Shown: positions 14,745 through 24,148, counted from the first letter of the stretch. The stretch: DNA of 41,174 nt from an uncultured Bacteroidales bacterium (GCA_903927945.1 CAIYOZ010000102.1:1-41174), one strand, 5' to 3'. A program made the numbers and translations. Notes: generated from the sequence alone by a model not told the origin.

Positions 14745-17700
14745 ATGAAGAAACTGAACGATATTTTCTTTTCAATGCTTACTTCGGTCATTTTATTGGT
14801 TATTTTCGGAGCGGCGATTGCTTATGCCACCTTTGCCGAGAATAGTTTGGGGACAGAATATGCGCGTCAGATAGTCTATAATGCCAAATGGTTCGAGGTA
14901 CTGTTACTTGTGCTGATCATTAATTTAGTGGGGAGTGCGGTGAGGTATCAGCTTTTCAAGAAACGTAAGTTCAGCGTCTTGCTGTTTCATCTGGCATTTA
15001 TCTGCATCCTCATAGGTGCTGCCGTCACGCGTTATTTTGGTTCGGAAGGTGTCATGCATATCCGTCAGGGCGAAACGAGCAACGAGATATCCTCGGATAA
15101 GAATTCAGTCAAAGTGGTGGCAGAATATAAAGGAGAAAGGGTAGAAAAAACCGCGGAAGCCAGTTTCTCAGAAACAGGTTCGAATACATTCTCATCATCA
15201 TTATCCATTGGAGGAAAGACCATAACAGTTGAAAACGAGCTCTTTATTCCTAATTCCGTGGAAACCATCGTTCCGGATGAACAGGGAGAGCCGGCATTGT
15301 CACTCTTTGTAATGAACGGACAAAATCAAGGGATGGATTTCATCCTGTTAAAAGGCGAATCCAATTCATTTGGGGATGTAACCTTTGCCTTCGCAGATTC
15401 GACTCACAAAGCGGATATTTCATTTAATCAGGTTGGAAGTGAGCTGTTTATTAAAACATCCCTCCCACTTTCAAAAATGAGCATGATGCTAAAGACTGAA
15501 TCCTTGATGGTGCCCGGGGCAATTGTACCGGCAGAGCAACAAACTATTTATAAGGCAAATAATATTGTCTTCGTGTTAAAGACATTTATGCCAAAAGCCA
15601 AAAAGAATTTGACTCAGGCGAACACTGAAATGGAAAAATCAGGTATCACCCGAAAAGGAAGAGATGGGATTATTTTCAAAGTCAGCGATGGTAATTCTAC
15701 AAAACGAGTGAATGTTCTGAGTTCCGAAAATGAACTGTCACAACCCGGCAGTTGCCAGTTAAACGATGTAAAAGTCTCTGTATCCTATGGAATGTTGCAA
15801 CATAAATTGCCATTCAGCATCACATTGCGATCATTCCAGCTTGACAGGTATCCGGGATCAAATAGTCCATCGTCGTATGCCAGCGAAATTACCGTAACCG
15901 ATCCTGAAATGAAGAGTGTCCGTCCATTTAGAATTTTTATGAACAACATTTTAAATTATAGGGGATACCGATTCTTCCAGTCATCGTATGATCCTGATGA
16001 AAAAGGGACTATCTTGTCGGTGAGCCATGATTACTGGGGGACTATGATCTCTTATATGGGCTATTTCTTCATGGCGTTGGGAATGATTCTCACGTTATTC
16101 AATAAAGACAGCCGCTTCCGTACAGTACTGAGGCTGAGCAATGACTTGCAAATGAAACGAAAGGCAGGCAAGGCAATTTTACTGGCGGGACTCATCATGG
16201 CCTCGGGAACAATGGTTGCTTCGGGAAACAACAATACAAAAAAATCGCATCTGGAGGCACTGAACAGTTTGCTCATTCAGGATGAGGCACAAGGCAGGAT
16301 AGAACCATTCAACACGTATGCATCCGATGTGGTGCGGAAAATAACAAAAAAAACAACTTTTAATGACTTATCGGCGACCGAAGTATTGCTGGGTATGAGT
16401 GCAAATCCTGTCAACTGGCAAAACGAACCGTTGATAAAGGTAGCCAATCCACAGCTGGCCAAGGAACTGGGTGCTGTGAATGACTATGTATCATTCAATC
16501 AGCTATTCGATTTTGATAACGGAGGTGCTTATCGGTTGAAAGATAAGATTGATAAGGTCTATCAAAAGGAACAATCCACCCATAACAAATATGATAAAGA
16601 AATTGTGAATGTGGACGAACGTGTCAATATCTGTTATCAGATTTTTAATGGAGATATGCTGGCTTTGTTTCCTGTTCAGGGTGATACAGCAGGGAAATGG
16701 ATAACGGCTAAAACTGTTTTAACCCAATTAAATCCTCACACAGGTATGGGTGGGATGAATGGTCAATCAAATCCTCACACAGGAATGGGTGACATGTCGA
16801 ATCCTCATACAGGAATGACAGGCATGCCTAATCCCGGAATAGGTGGAATGGATAGCACATCAGTTCAGGGAGAAATGCCTTCGAATCCTCACATGGGAAT
16901 GAGTGGAATGTCGAATCCCCATGCTGGAATGTCACAAGATCAACTCAATTCAATGATGGGAAAAAGCCAGGGGACACCAGCTTTATCGAATGATTCACCT
17001 GAAATGTTGCTGGCAAATTATTTGAAGTCAGCCGGTGAAGCCATGACCTCAGGGAATTGGGAAACAGCGAATGAACAATTAATGCGCATTAAAAGCTATC
17101 AATTGATGAACGGAGGCACAGACTTACCCTCAAAAAGTAAAATAAGCCTTGAAATATTTTACAATCAGGTAAATATCTTTGGCAGTCTGGCCATCATTTA
17201 CGCCATCATGGGCTTTCTCTTGTTAATGCTTCATCTGGTCGATATTTTCAATGTGAAATCAGGTCTTGAAAGATACCTGAATTATGCTATTTATCCATTT
17301 CTGCTGGTTTTCCTTCTCTATACAGCAGGATTAGCCATCCGGTGGTATATATCGAGCCATGCACCGTGGAGCAACGGGTATGAAACCATGATATTTGTGG
17401 GATGGGCAGCTTCCTTGTCAGGGTTATTATTCGCCCGTAAATCACCGATCACCCTTGCCGTTACAGGTATATTATCAGCCATAACACTCTTTGTAGCAGG
17501 CATGAGCTGGATGAATCCTGAAATAACCAACCTGGTCCCCGTATTGAAATCATATTGGTTAATTGTACATGTGGCCATCATTACTTCGAGTTATGGATTT
17601 CTGGCCATGGGTGCGTTGCTGGGAATGCTTAATCTGATTTTGATGATTGCCCGTACGAAAAAGAATGAACTGAGATTAAAAAACAACATTCAGGAGATCA

Positions 17701-18095
17701 GCTACATCATTGAAATGGCCTTAATCATTGGATTATTCATGTTATCGATTGGTTGTTTCATTGGAGGTGTCTGGGCAAACGAATCCTGGGGTAAATACTG
17801 GGGCTGGGATCCAAAAGAAACCTGGGCATTGGTCAGCATATTGGTTTATTCGGCTATCCTGCATTTACGCAATGTGCCCAAAGCCAACAATCAATTTGTG
17901 CTGAGCAGTCTGGCATTAATCGGTTTCAGTACCATCATCATGACCTTCTTTGGAGTGAATTATTATCTTTCGGGCATGCATTCGTATGCACAGGGAACAC
18001 CACCTCCAATACCGGGATTTGTATATTTTATTATCCTTGGTGTCATTTCATTGGTATTACTGGCTTTAAATTCGGAAAAGAAAAAAAGGATATAA
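14745..18095 (+). CDS. ccsBA: ResB-CcsA fusion, system II cytochrome c synthetase
   Basis: A 1116-residue membrane protein starting at the ATG at 14745; 37 upstream codons come from a repeat array and are rejected. The N-terminal half is ResB/CcsB-like: three early membrane helices (FFSMLTSVILLVIFGAAIAY, WFEVLLLVLIINLVG, FHLAFICILIGAAV), then a large periplasmic domain and another helix near YMGYFFMALGMILTLF. The C-terminal third is CcsA-like, with several helices and the heme-handling WWD-type motif in ESWGKYWGWDPKETWAL. Such fusions bring heme across the membrane and attach it to CxxCH apocytochromes. Residues about 662-735 are a Met/His/Asn-Pro-rich stretch with repeated NPHTGM. The gene lies directly before a cluster encoding a 20-heme cytochrome, a likely client. 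Confidence 0.92.
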   Translation: MKKLNDIFFSMLTSVILLVIFGAAIAYATFAENSLGTEYARQIVYNAKWFEVLLLVLIINLVGSAVRYQLFKKRKFSVLLFHLAFICILIGAAVTRYFGSEGVMHIRQGETSNEISSDKNSVKVVAEYKGERVEKTAEASFSETGSNTFSSSLSIGGKTITVENELFIPNSVETIVPDEQGEPALSLFVMNGQNQGMDFILLKGESNSFGDVTFAFADSTHKADISFNQVGSELFIKTSLPLSKMSMMLKTESLMVPGAIVPAEQQTIYKANNIVFVLKTFMPKAKKNLTQANTEMEKSGITRKGRDGIIFKVSDGNSTKRVNVLSSENELSQPGSCQLNDVKVSVSYGMLQHKLPFSITLRSFQLDRYPGSNSPSSYASEITVTDPEMKSVRPFRIFMNNILNYRGYRFFQSSYDPDEKGTILSVSHDYWGTMISYMGYFFMALGMILTLFNKDSRFRTVLRLSNDLQMKRKAGKAILLAGLIMASGTMVASGNNNTKKSHLEALNSLLIQDEAQGRIEPFNTYASDVVRKITKKTTFNDLSATEVLLGMSANPVNWQNEPLIKVANPQLAKELGAVNDYVSFNQLFDFDNGGAYRLKDKIDKVYQKEQSTHNKYDKEIVNVDERVNICYQIFNGDMLALFPVQGDTAGKWITAKTVLTQLNPHTGMGGMNGQSNPHTGMGDMSNPHTGMTGMPNPGIGGMDSTSVQGEMPSNPHMGMSGMSNPHAGMSQDQLNSMMGKSQGTPALSNDSPEMLLANYLKSAGEAMTSGNWETANEQLMRIKSYQLMNGGTDLPSKSKISLEIFYNQVNIFGSLAIIYAIMGFLLLMLHLVDIFNVKSGLERYLNYAIYPFLLVFLLYTAGLAIRWYISSHAPWSNGYETMIFVGWAASLSGLLFARKSPITLAVTGILSAITLFVAGMSWMNPEITNLVPVLKSYWLIVHVAIITSSYGFLAMGALLGMLNLILMIARTKKNELRLKNNIQEISYIIEMALIIGLFMLSIGCFIGGVWANESWGKYWGWDPKETWALVSILVYSAILHLRNVPKANNQFVLSSLALIGFSTIIMTFFGVNYYLSGMHSYAQGTPPPIPGFVYFIILGVISLVLLALNSEKKKRI

Positions 18096-18249
18096 TTTAA
18101 TTTATTTATTTCGGAACAAGACAATTATAGATTTGTTATAAAGATAATTACGCTGTAACTATCTCAATTTGATTATATATAAAGATTTAAAACAGATGTA
18201 AGTATTTATAAATTAATCTTTAGATTATAACTAAACCAAAATAATTCCC

Positions 18250-18257
18250 TATATTTG
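18250..18257 (+). promoter_or_regulatory. Cytochrome operon -7 box (TATATTTG)
   Basis: TATATTTG matches TAnnTTTG and lies 42 bases before the cytochrome b start codon, suggesting that the three-gene cluster is transcribed separately from ccsBA. Confidence 0.55.
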
Positions 18258-18291
18258 AGATTGTTTCATAGAATTGCAAAATAAAGTATAA

Positions 18292-19077
18292 ATGACTCGA
18301 TTTATTCATAGTTTATCATTAACACTGTATTCACTCATTGTTATTATATCGATCATTGTGCTGACGTATATTGGATTCTCCTATTATAACAAGCCAATTG
18401 AATTACGTTATTTTGATCCAAACTATGATTTATTAAAGCCAAGCGGAATCCTTGGACATGGACTGGGCGTTATAGGTTCATTCCTGATAGTGGTTGGTCT
18501 GTTTTCGTATATGATTCGAAAGAGGTTTAAAGTATTTGCACGCGTAGGAGTATTAAAATACTGGCTTGAATTTCATATTTTCCTTTGTACATTGGGGTCT
18601 GTGTTTGTACTATACCATACAACCTTTAAATTCGGAGGAATCGTATCTGTAGGGTTCTGGAGCCTGGTCATTGTGTGGATGAGCGGTGTGATTGGACGAT
18701 TTATTTATATACAGATTCCTCATACCATTCAAGGACGTGAGCTGAGCCTGCGGGAAGTACATAATTACAAGGCACAAATCGGCTTGGAATTAAGAGATAA
18801 CTATCAGGTTGAGATTACAGAGATTGAAGCGTCCAGGTATTCATCTCAAAAAATAAACCAATACGCTGAAAACAGAGATGCTGCCGATTTCAAGAAAATC
18901 AAACATTTGATTCATACTCAGAAGAAGATCAGCAAACGGATTGAACGATTGGATACGATGCAAAACATGTTTAAACACTGGCACGTTGCCCATTTGCCCT
19001 TTGCGCTTATCATGTTAGTAATAATGGTCATACATATAGCAGTGGTGCTCACGTTTGGCTACAAATGGATTTTCTAA
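18292..19077 (+). CDS. Predicted di-heme membrane cytochrome b
   Basis: A 261-residue integral membrane protein with about five helices (near 10-31, 53-75, 90-112, 117-141 and 232-255). His95 and His109 lie on the third helix, and His234 and His248 on the last. The two pairs each have a 14-residue spacing, the arrangement seen in four-helix di-heme b cytochromes. A hydrophilic loop of about 85 residues (143-229) separates helices four and five. I do not recognise a named family. Its stop codon is one base before the next gene, the Fe-S flavoprotein, so they are translationally coupled. The likely job is to pass electrons from that cytoplasmic flavoprotein to the periplasmic multiheme cytochrome, or in reverse. 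Confidence 0.65.
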   Translation: MTRFIHSLSLTLYSLIVIISIIVLTYIGFSYYNKPIELRYFDPNYDLLKPSGILGHGLGVIGSFLIVVGLFSYMIRKRFKVFARVGVLKYWLEFHIFLCTLGSVFVLYHTTFKFGGIVSVGFWSLVIVWMSGVIGRFIYIQIPHTIQGRELSLREVHNYKAQIGLELRDNYQVEITEIEASRYSSQKINQYAENRDAADFKKIKHLIHTQKKISKRIERLDTMQNMFKHWHVAHLPFALIMLVIMVIHIAVVLTFGYKWIF

Positions 19078-19078
19078 A

Positions 19079-20413
19079 ATGACAGATCAACTCATTGAAA
19101 TATCTATATATGGTTTTGCCTTCTTACTCATTTTGATTGTATTGATTGTATATATCAAAAAACAGAAAAGGGAATCGAAAGAGGTAGATGATAAAATAGA
19201 ACTGGCCAAGGAAGATGGCAAACATGAACCGGTATCCATATACCCGTTTGTCGATCCGGGCAGGTGTATAAAAAGCGGTGCATGCATTGAAGCATGTCCT
19301 GAAAAAGATGTATTGGGTATCCGAAATGGCAAGGCAACCCTGATCAATGCCTCACATTGTATTGGACATGGAGCATGTTTTCGGGCTTGTCCTACGGAAG
19401 CTATCTCCTTATGGATCGGTACCGAAAAAAGGGGGGTTGATTTGCCTGATGTAAGTCCTACCTTTGAAACCAATATACGGGGAATCTATGTAGCCGGTGA
19501 ATTAGGCGGTATGGGGCTGATAAAAAATGCAGTGGTTCAGGGTAAAGAAGCTGTAGATAACATTGCAAAAACCATAAAAAAAGATATAAAGGCAGAATAT
19601 GATTTAATAATAGTTGGAGCTGGACCGGCGGGTATCTCAGCTACATTATCAGCTAAAAAACACAATTTAAAGGTCTTGACCCTTGAGCAGGACACCTTGG
19701 GAGGTGCTATTTATACATTTCCCCGTTCTAAGATAGTCATGACAACTCCGGTGGATTTGCCCTTGTATGGCAGAGTGAAATTTCGTGAATCGTCAAAGAC
19801 AGAATTGCTTGAATTGTGGCATACTGTCTTAAACAAAAACAATATCAAAATAAAAGAAAATTCAAAAGTTGAGGCCATCATTCCTGAAGGCGACATTTTC
19901 AAAGTAGAGACTGTTGCTGGTGAGATATATACTACAAAAACTGTTCTTATTGCCGTTGGTCGCAGGGGAACGCCACGAAAGCTGAATGTGGAGGGAGAAA
20001 ATTCGGAAAAAGTAGCCTATAGATTGCTTGAACCGGAAGAAATAAAAGAAAAGAATATCCTGGTGGTTGGTGGTGGAGATTCTGCCATAGAGTCCGCATT
20101 ACTTTTAGCAGGACAGAATCATGTCACGCTATCTTATAGAAATAATGCATTTACCAGGATTAAAGCAAAAAATGCAGAAAAAATAAATGAAGCAATCAAA
20201 AGTGGATTGGTTGACGTAAAGTTCAATTCAAATGTATTATCAATAGAACCTGATTCAGTATCTTATAAAATAAATGATTCCAATGAGATCATGAAACTGA
20301 AAAATGATCTGGTTTATATATTTGCAGGCGGAGAACTTCCGACTCAGTTTCTAAAAAAGATTGGGATCGATGTCACCACAAAGTACGGTGAAAAGATCAT
20401 GAAACACAGATAG
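19079..20413 (+). CDS. Membrane-anchored Fe-S flavoprotein oxidoreductase
   Basis: A 444-residue protein started at the ATG at 19079, one base after the cytochrome b stop codon; this start gives an N-terminal membrane helix (about 9-26) followed by KKQKR, placing the rest in the cytoplasm. Residues 57-110 form a ferredoxin-like domain with Cys63, 69, 73 and Cys94, 100, 104. Each motif lacks the usual second Cys (Ser66 and His97 there). Residues 175-444 are thioredoxin-reductase-like with FAD motif GAGPAG (180-185) and NAD(P) motif GGGDSA (331-336), but no redox CxxC, so disulfide reduction is unlikely. A segment normally C-terminal in that fold (IRGIYVAGELGG, 133-144, through NAVVQGKEAV) lies before the FAD domain, suggesting circular permutation. 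Probably oxidises NAD(P)H and feeds cytochrome b. Confidence 0.75.
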   Translation: MTDQLIEISIYGFAFLLILIVLIVYIKKQKRESKEVDDKIELAKEDGKHEPVSIYPFVDPGRCIKSGACIEACPEKDVLGIRNGKATLINASHCIGHGACFRACPTEAISLWIGTEKRGVDLPDVSPTFETNIRGIYVAGELGGMGLIKNAVVQGKEAVDNIAKTIKKDIKAEYDLIIVGAGPAGISATLSAKKHNLKVLTLEQDTLGGAIYTFPRSKIVMTTPVDLPLYGRVKFRESSKTELLELWHTVLNKNNIKIKENSKVEAIIPEGDIFKVETVAGEIYTTKTVLIAVGRRGTPRKLNVEGENSEKVAYRLLEPEEIKEKNILVVGGGDSAIESALLLAGQNHVTLSYRNNAFTRIKAKNAEKINEAIKSGLVDVKFNSNVLSIEPDSVSYKINDSNEIMKLKNDLVYIFAGGELPTQFLKKIGIDVTTKYGEKIMKHR

Positions 20414-20463
20414 AAAAAACTGTCAATACCATACCCTAATTACAAAATTATATTAACGAATTA

Positions 20464-22065
20464 ATGCCAGAGATGAAATTAAAAGAATTACTACTTATTC
20501 TTGGATTATTCTTTTTGTGCACGTATCAGGTTACGGCTCAAATATCACCAGGTGATCTGAGTAATTCGCATGCCTATCTGGAAGGGGTAAGTAATTGCAC
20601 CAAGTGTCATGATGTGGGCAATAAAGTAACCAAAGAGAAATGCCTGGCCTGTCATCAGATCATTAAAACAAATATCCTGGCAAAAAAAGGCTACCATGCA
20701 TCTGCGGAAGTAACCGGGAAAGAATGTGTTGTATGCCATAATGAACACCATGGACGTACTTTTCAAATGATTCGTTTTGACAAGAAATCATTTAACCATA
20801 ATAAAACAGGTTTTGAATTAAAAGGTGTGCATGCCCGTAAGGAGTGTACTGCCTGCCACAAAGCGGATTTTATAAAAGATCCACGACTGAAAAAGAAAGC
20901 AACTACTTTTATGGGATTGAATCAGGCGTGTCTTACTTGTCACGAGGATTTTCATAAAGGCAGCATGTCCTCCAAATGTAATACATGCCATAACTTTGAA
21001 TCATTTAAAAAAGTAACAACGTTTGATCACAATACAACCAGATTTCCACTGTTGGGGAAACATAAAACAGTAACCTGTGAAAAATGTCATCCTACCGAAA
21101 TGGTTAATGGCAAGCCTGTACAAAAACTCAGAGGTATTCAATTCAACAATTGTACCGCTTGTCATAAAGATGTGCACGACAACAAATTTGGTCAGAATTG
21201 CAAGAAATGCCATAATGAAGAGTCATTTCATGTAGTAAAAGGAATGAAAACATTCGATCATGATAAGACTAATTTCAAACTTGTCGGGAAACATGCTTTG
21301 CTGGCCTGTAAATCGTGTCATAAAACATCATTGACAGCACCGATCAAACACGATCATTGTTCAAGCTGTCATGCTGATTATCATAACAAGGAGTTTGCTA
21401 AAAATGGCATATCACCGGACTGTAATCAATGCCATACAAATGATGGATTTACTCCAAGCCTGTATACTGTTGAAGATCATAATCGGACGAAATTTCCGCT
21501 TGAAGGTGCCCATCTGGCAACACCATGTATGGCATGCCATAAATTACAAGGCAGGTGGACTTTTGCAAATATGGGGGAAAATTGCAATGATTGTCATCAA
21601 AATATACATAGAGGATTTATTGGGGATAAGTTTATGGCGAATAACAATTGCAAAGCATGCCACACTGTAACCGGCTGGAAGAATGTCACTTTTGATCATA
21701 ATAAAACTAATTTCAAGCTTGATGGTGCACATGCCAAACTACAGTGCAGTGACTGCCATTTTAAGAAAAACGATAAGGGAGTTAGAGTACAACAGTTTAA
21801 GGGGCTATTGACTGATTGCGCAAGCTGTCATAAAAATAACCATAGGGGACAATTTGAAGTAAATGGTAAGACTGATTGCTTAAGATGCCACAGTACTGAA
21901 AGTTGGGAGAAGACAAAGTTTGATCACAACACCTCCAGATTTAAGCTGGAAGGGGCACATTTACAGGTGAGTTGCAAGGAATGCCATAAGGAAGTTACTG
22001 ACGAAAAAGGTAAATATATTCAGTATAAATTCAAAAGTATTGAATGCGTGGTATGCCATTCATAA
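20464..22065 (+). CDS. Periplasmic 20-heme cytochrome c with internal repeats
   Basis: A 533-residue secreted protein with a signal peptide ending at VTAQ (about residue 26); an ATG three codons later is an alternative start. I count 20 CxxCH motifs, the first at Cys45 and the last at Cys529. Six repeats start near residues 110, 187, 264, 337, 410 and 486, spaced 73-77 residues. Each carries FDHN-T-F-L-G-H followed about ten residues later by CxxCH, and most enclose three hemes. The layout suggests an extended heme wire related to cytochrome c3/c7-type proteins. It is the third gene of the cluster, 50 bases after the flavoprotein. There is no lipobox or membrane anchor, so it is probably soluble or docked to a partner. 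Confidence 0.9.
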   Translation: MPEMKLKELLLILGLFFLCTYQVTAQISPGDLSNSHAYLEGVSNCTKCHDVGNKVTKEKCLACHQIIKTNILAKKGYHASAEVTGKECVVCHNEHHGRTFQMIRFDKKSFNHNKTGFELKGVHARKECTACHKADFIKDPRLKKKATTFMGLNQACLTCHEDFHKGSMSSKCNTCHNFESFKKVTTFDHNTTRFPLLGKHKTVTCEKCHPTEMVNGKPVQKLRGIQFNNCTACHKDVHDNKFGQNCKKCHNEESFHVVKGMKTFDHDKTNFKLVGKHALLACKSCHKTSLTAPIKHDHCSSCHADYHNKEFAKNGISPDCNQCHTNDGFTPSLYTVEDHNRTKFPLEGAHLATPCMACHKLQGRWTFANMGENCNDCHQNIHRGFIGDKFMANNNCKACHTVTGWKNVTFDHNKTNFKLDGAHAKLQCSDCHFKKNDKGVRVQQFKGLLTDCASCHKNNHRGQFEVNGKTDCLRCHSTESWEKTKFDHNTSRFKLEGAHLQVSCKECHKEVTDEKGKYIQYKFKSIECVVCHS

Positions 22066-22083
22066 TCTTATATATAAGTTATA

Positions 22084-22116
22084 AACTTTTCCAAAGTTTG
22101 GATCTTTGGAAAAGTT
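22084..22116. repeat. Perfect 13-bp dyad AACTTTTCCAAAG
   Basis: Arms AACTTTTCCAAAG and CTTTGGAAAAGTT flank a 7-nt loop between the convergent cytochrome and uvrB genes. There is no long T run on either side, so it may be a weak bidirectional terminator or a repeat. It shares its core with the tandem duplication at 7924-7963. Confidence 0.7.
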
Positions 22117-22147
22117 ACATTTAATCAGTGCGAACCTAATCCTGCAC

Positions 22148-24148
22148 TTATTTCAATTTCAACAATTCTTCAAGTTTAATCAATTCATCCCGTAGTTGTG
22201 CAGCTTCCAGGAACTCAAGTCTTTTAGCTGAATCCTGCATAGATTTCTTAGTCTTGGCAATCGCTTTCTCCAATGCAGTTTTTGTCATATACTGCACTAC
22301 CGGATCAGCAGCCACACTTTTTGACAATTCAGGTTCTATGTAAGCATCAGGTTCAATTTTAGCGAACGAGTTCCTTTCCCCTTTTATAATGGCAGTAGGT
22401 GTTATTCCATGTGCTTCGTTATAAGCCATTTGTTTTTCCCGGCGCCTGTTGGTTTCGGAAATAGTCTTGGCCATGCTGTCAGTCATCTTATCGGCATACA
22501 TGATAACCCTTCCATTCAGGTTACGGGCTGCACGTCCCGCTGTTTGAGTCAACGAACGGTGCGAACGTAAGAATCCTTCTTTATCGGCATCCAGTATAGC
22601 CACTAAAGACACTTCAGGTAAATCAAGACCTTCGCGCAATAGATTGACACCAATCAGCACATCATAGACTCCTCGTCTTAAATCTTCCATGATAATCACA
22701 CGGTCCAACGTATCCACATCAGAATGTATGTAATTGCAACGTACCCCCATTTTGCTCAGATAATCCGTTAATTCCTCAGCCATGCGCTTTGTTAAGGTAG
22801 TCACCAGCGTTCGTTCATCCTTTTCTGTTCGTTGTGCAATTTCTTCCAACAAATCATCTATTTGATTTAGACTCGGACGCACATCAATGATCGGATCGAG
22901 TAATCCGGTAGGTCGTATCAGTTGATCGACTACAACACCTTCGCTCTTTATTAATTCATAATCGGCCGGAGTAGCACTCACATAAATGGTTTGCGGGGTC
23001 AGCGTTTCAAATTCCTCAAAGCGCAAGGGCCTGTTATCTTTGGCTGATGGTAGACGGAATCCATATTCAACCAGGTTTTGTTTACGGGCTGCGTCGCCTC
23101 CGTACATAGCACGTATTTGGGATATGCTCACATGACTTTCGTCGATTACCAGTAAGAAATCTTCAGGAAAATAATCCAGTAAGCAGAAGGGTCTGCTTCC
23201 GGGTGGACGACCATCAAAATAACGGGAATAATTTTCAATGCCTGAACAATATCCAAGCTCCTTAATCATTTCCAGATCATACTTCACACGTTCGTAAATC
23301 CTCTTGGCTTCATAATTTTTGCCAATAGACCTGAAATAATCAACCTGCACAACCAAGTCGGCTTCGATAAACTGGATGGCTTGAGCTATTCGTTCCTTGG
23401 TGGTCACAAAGATACTGGCCGGATAAATCTTATAGGATTCAAAAGTACCAATGACTTTGAACGTCAATGGATCAACTGTTTGAATTTCTTCTATTTCGTC
23501 TCCCCAGAATACTACCCGAAGTACAAAGTCAGCATAGGCCAGAAAGATATCAACCGTATCCCCTTTCACCCTGAAATTTCCTCTGTTCAGCTCAATCTCA
23601 TTGCGGGAATATAAGCTGTCTACCAATGTTCTTAAGAAAACATTCCTCACTACTTTTTGTCCCCTATAAATTTCAATCACATTGCTGGTGAAGTCTTCGG
23701 GATTTCCGATACCATACAGACAGGACACTGATGAAACTACTAACACATCCCTCCTACCCGATAGTAAAGCTGATGTTGTGGCAAGCCTAAGCTTTTCAAT
23801 TTCCTGATTGATGGATAAATCCTTTTCGATATAGATATCACTGACGGGCAAATAAGCCTCCGGCTGATAATAATCGTAGTACGAAACGAAATACTCTACA
23901 GCATTTTCGGGAAAAAAAGATTTGAATTCACTGTATAATTGAGCTGCCAGTGTTTTATTATGACTCAAAACCAGTGTAGGCCGTTGAATTTTTTCAATGA
24001 CATTGGCAATGGTAAATGTTTTACCTGAACCGGTTACCCCTAATAAAGTTTGAAAAGGTATATCTGCATTCAATCCCTCTACTAGCTGCTTGATAGCCTC
24101 GGGTTGATCACCGGTGGGGCGATAAGGTGAAATAAGTTTAAAAGCCAC
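22148..24148 (-). CDS. uvrB: Excinuclease ABC subunit B
   Basis: A 666-residue DNA-repair helicase-like ATPase that receives damaged DNA from UvrA and positions UvrC for incision. Walker A is GVTGSGKT (37-44). The beta-hairpin region that clamps DNA has the family stretch FVSYYDYYQPEAYLPVSD. Further helicase motifs are LLVIDESHVS and the C-terminal GRAARNLNGRVI. A UVR domain with the family pattern (AKRLEFLEAAQLRDELIKLEELLKLK region) ends the protein. Length is normal. The gene converges with the multiheme cytochrome gene and has no operon partner in the window. Confidence 0.98.
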   Translation of the reverse strand: MAFKLISPYRPTGDQPEAIKQLVEGLNADIPFQTLLGVTGSGKTFTIANVIEKIQRPTLVLSHNKTLAAQLYSEFKSFFPENAVEYFVSYYDYYQPEAYLPVSDIYIEKDLSINQEIEKLRLATTSALLSGRRDVLVVSSVSCLYGIGNPEDFTSNVIEIYRGQKVVRNVFLRTLVDSLYSRNEIELNRGNFRVKGDTVDIFLAYADFVLRVVFWGDEIEEIQTVDPLTFKVIGTFESYKIYPASIFVTTKERIAQAIQFIEADLVVQVDYFRSIGKNYEAKRIYERVKYDLEMIKELGYCSGIENYSRYFDGRPPGSRPFCLLDYFPEDFLLVIDESHVSISQIRAMYGGDAARKQNLVEYGFRLPSAKDNRPLRFEEFETLTPQTIYVSATPADYELIKSEGVVVDQLIRPTGLLDPIIDVRPSLNQIDDLLEEIAQRTEKDERTLVTTLTKRMAEELTDYLSKMGVRCNYIHSDVDTLDRVIIMEDLRRGVYDVLIGVNLLREGLDLPEVSLVAILDADKEGFLRSHRSLTQTAGRAARNLNGRVIMYADKMTDSMAKTISETNRRREKQMAYNEAHGITPTAIIKGERNSFAKIEPDAYIEPELSKSVAADPVVQYMTKTALEKAIAKTKKSMQDSAKRLEFLEAAQLRDELIKLEELLKLK

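Noticed and set aside
22084-22116. Dyad considered as a standard intrinsic terminator
   Set aside because: The stem is perfect but lacks a T run on either side, so I list it as a repeat with only possible terminator function.
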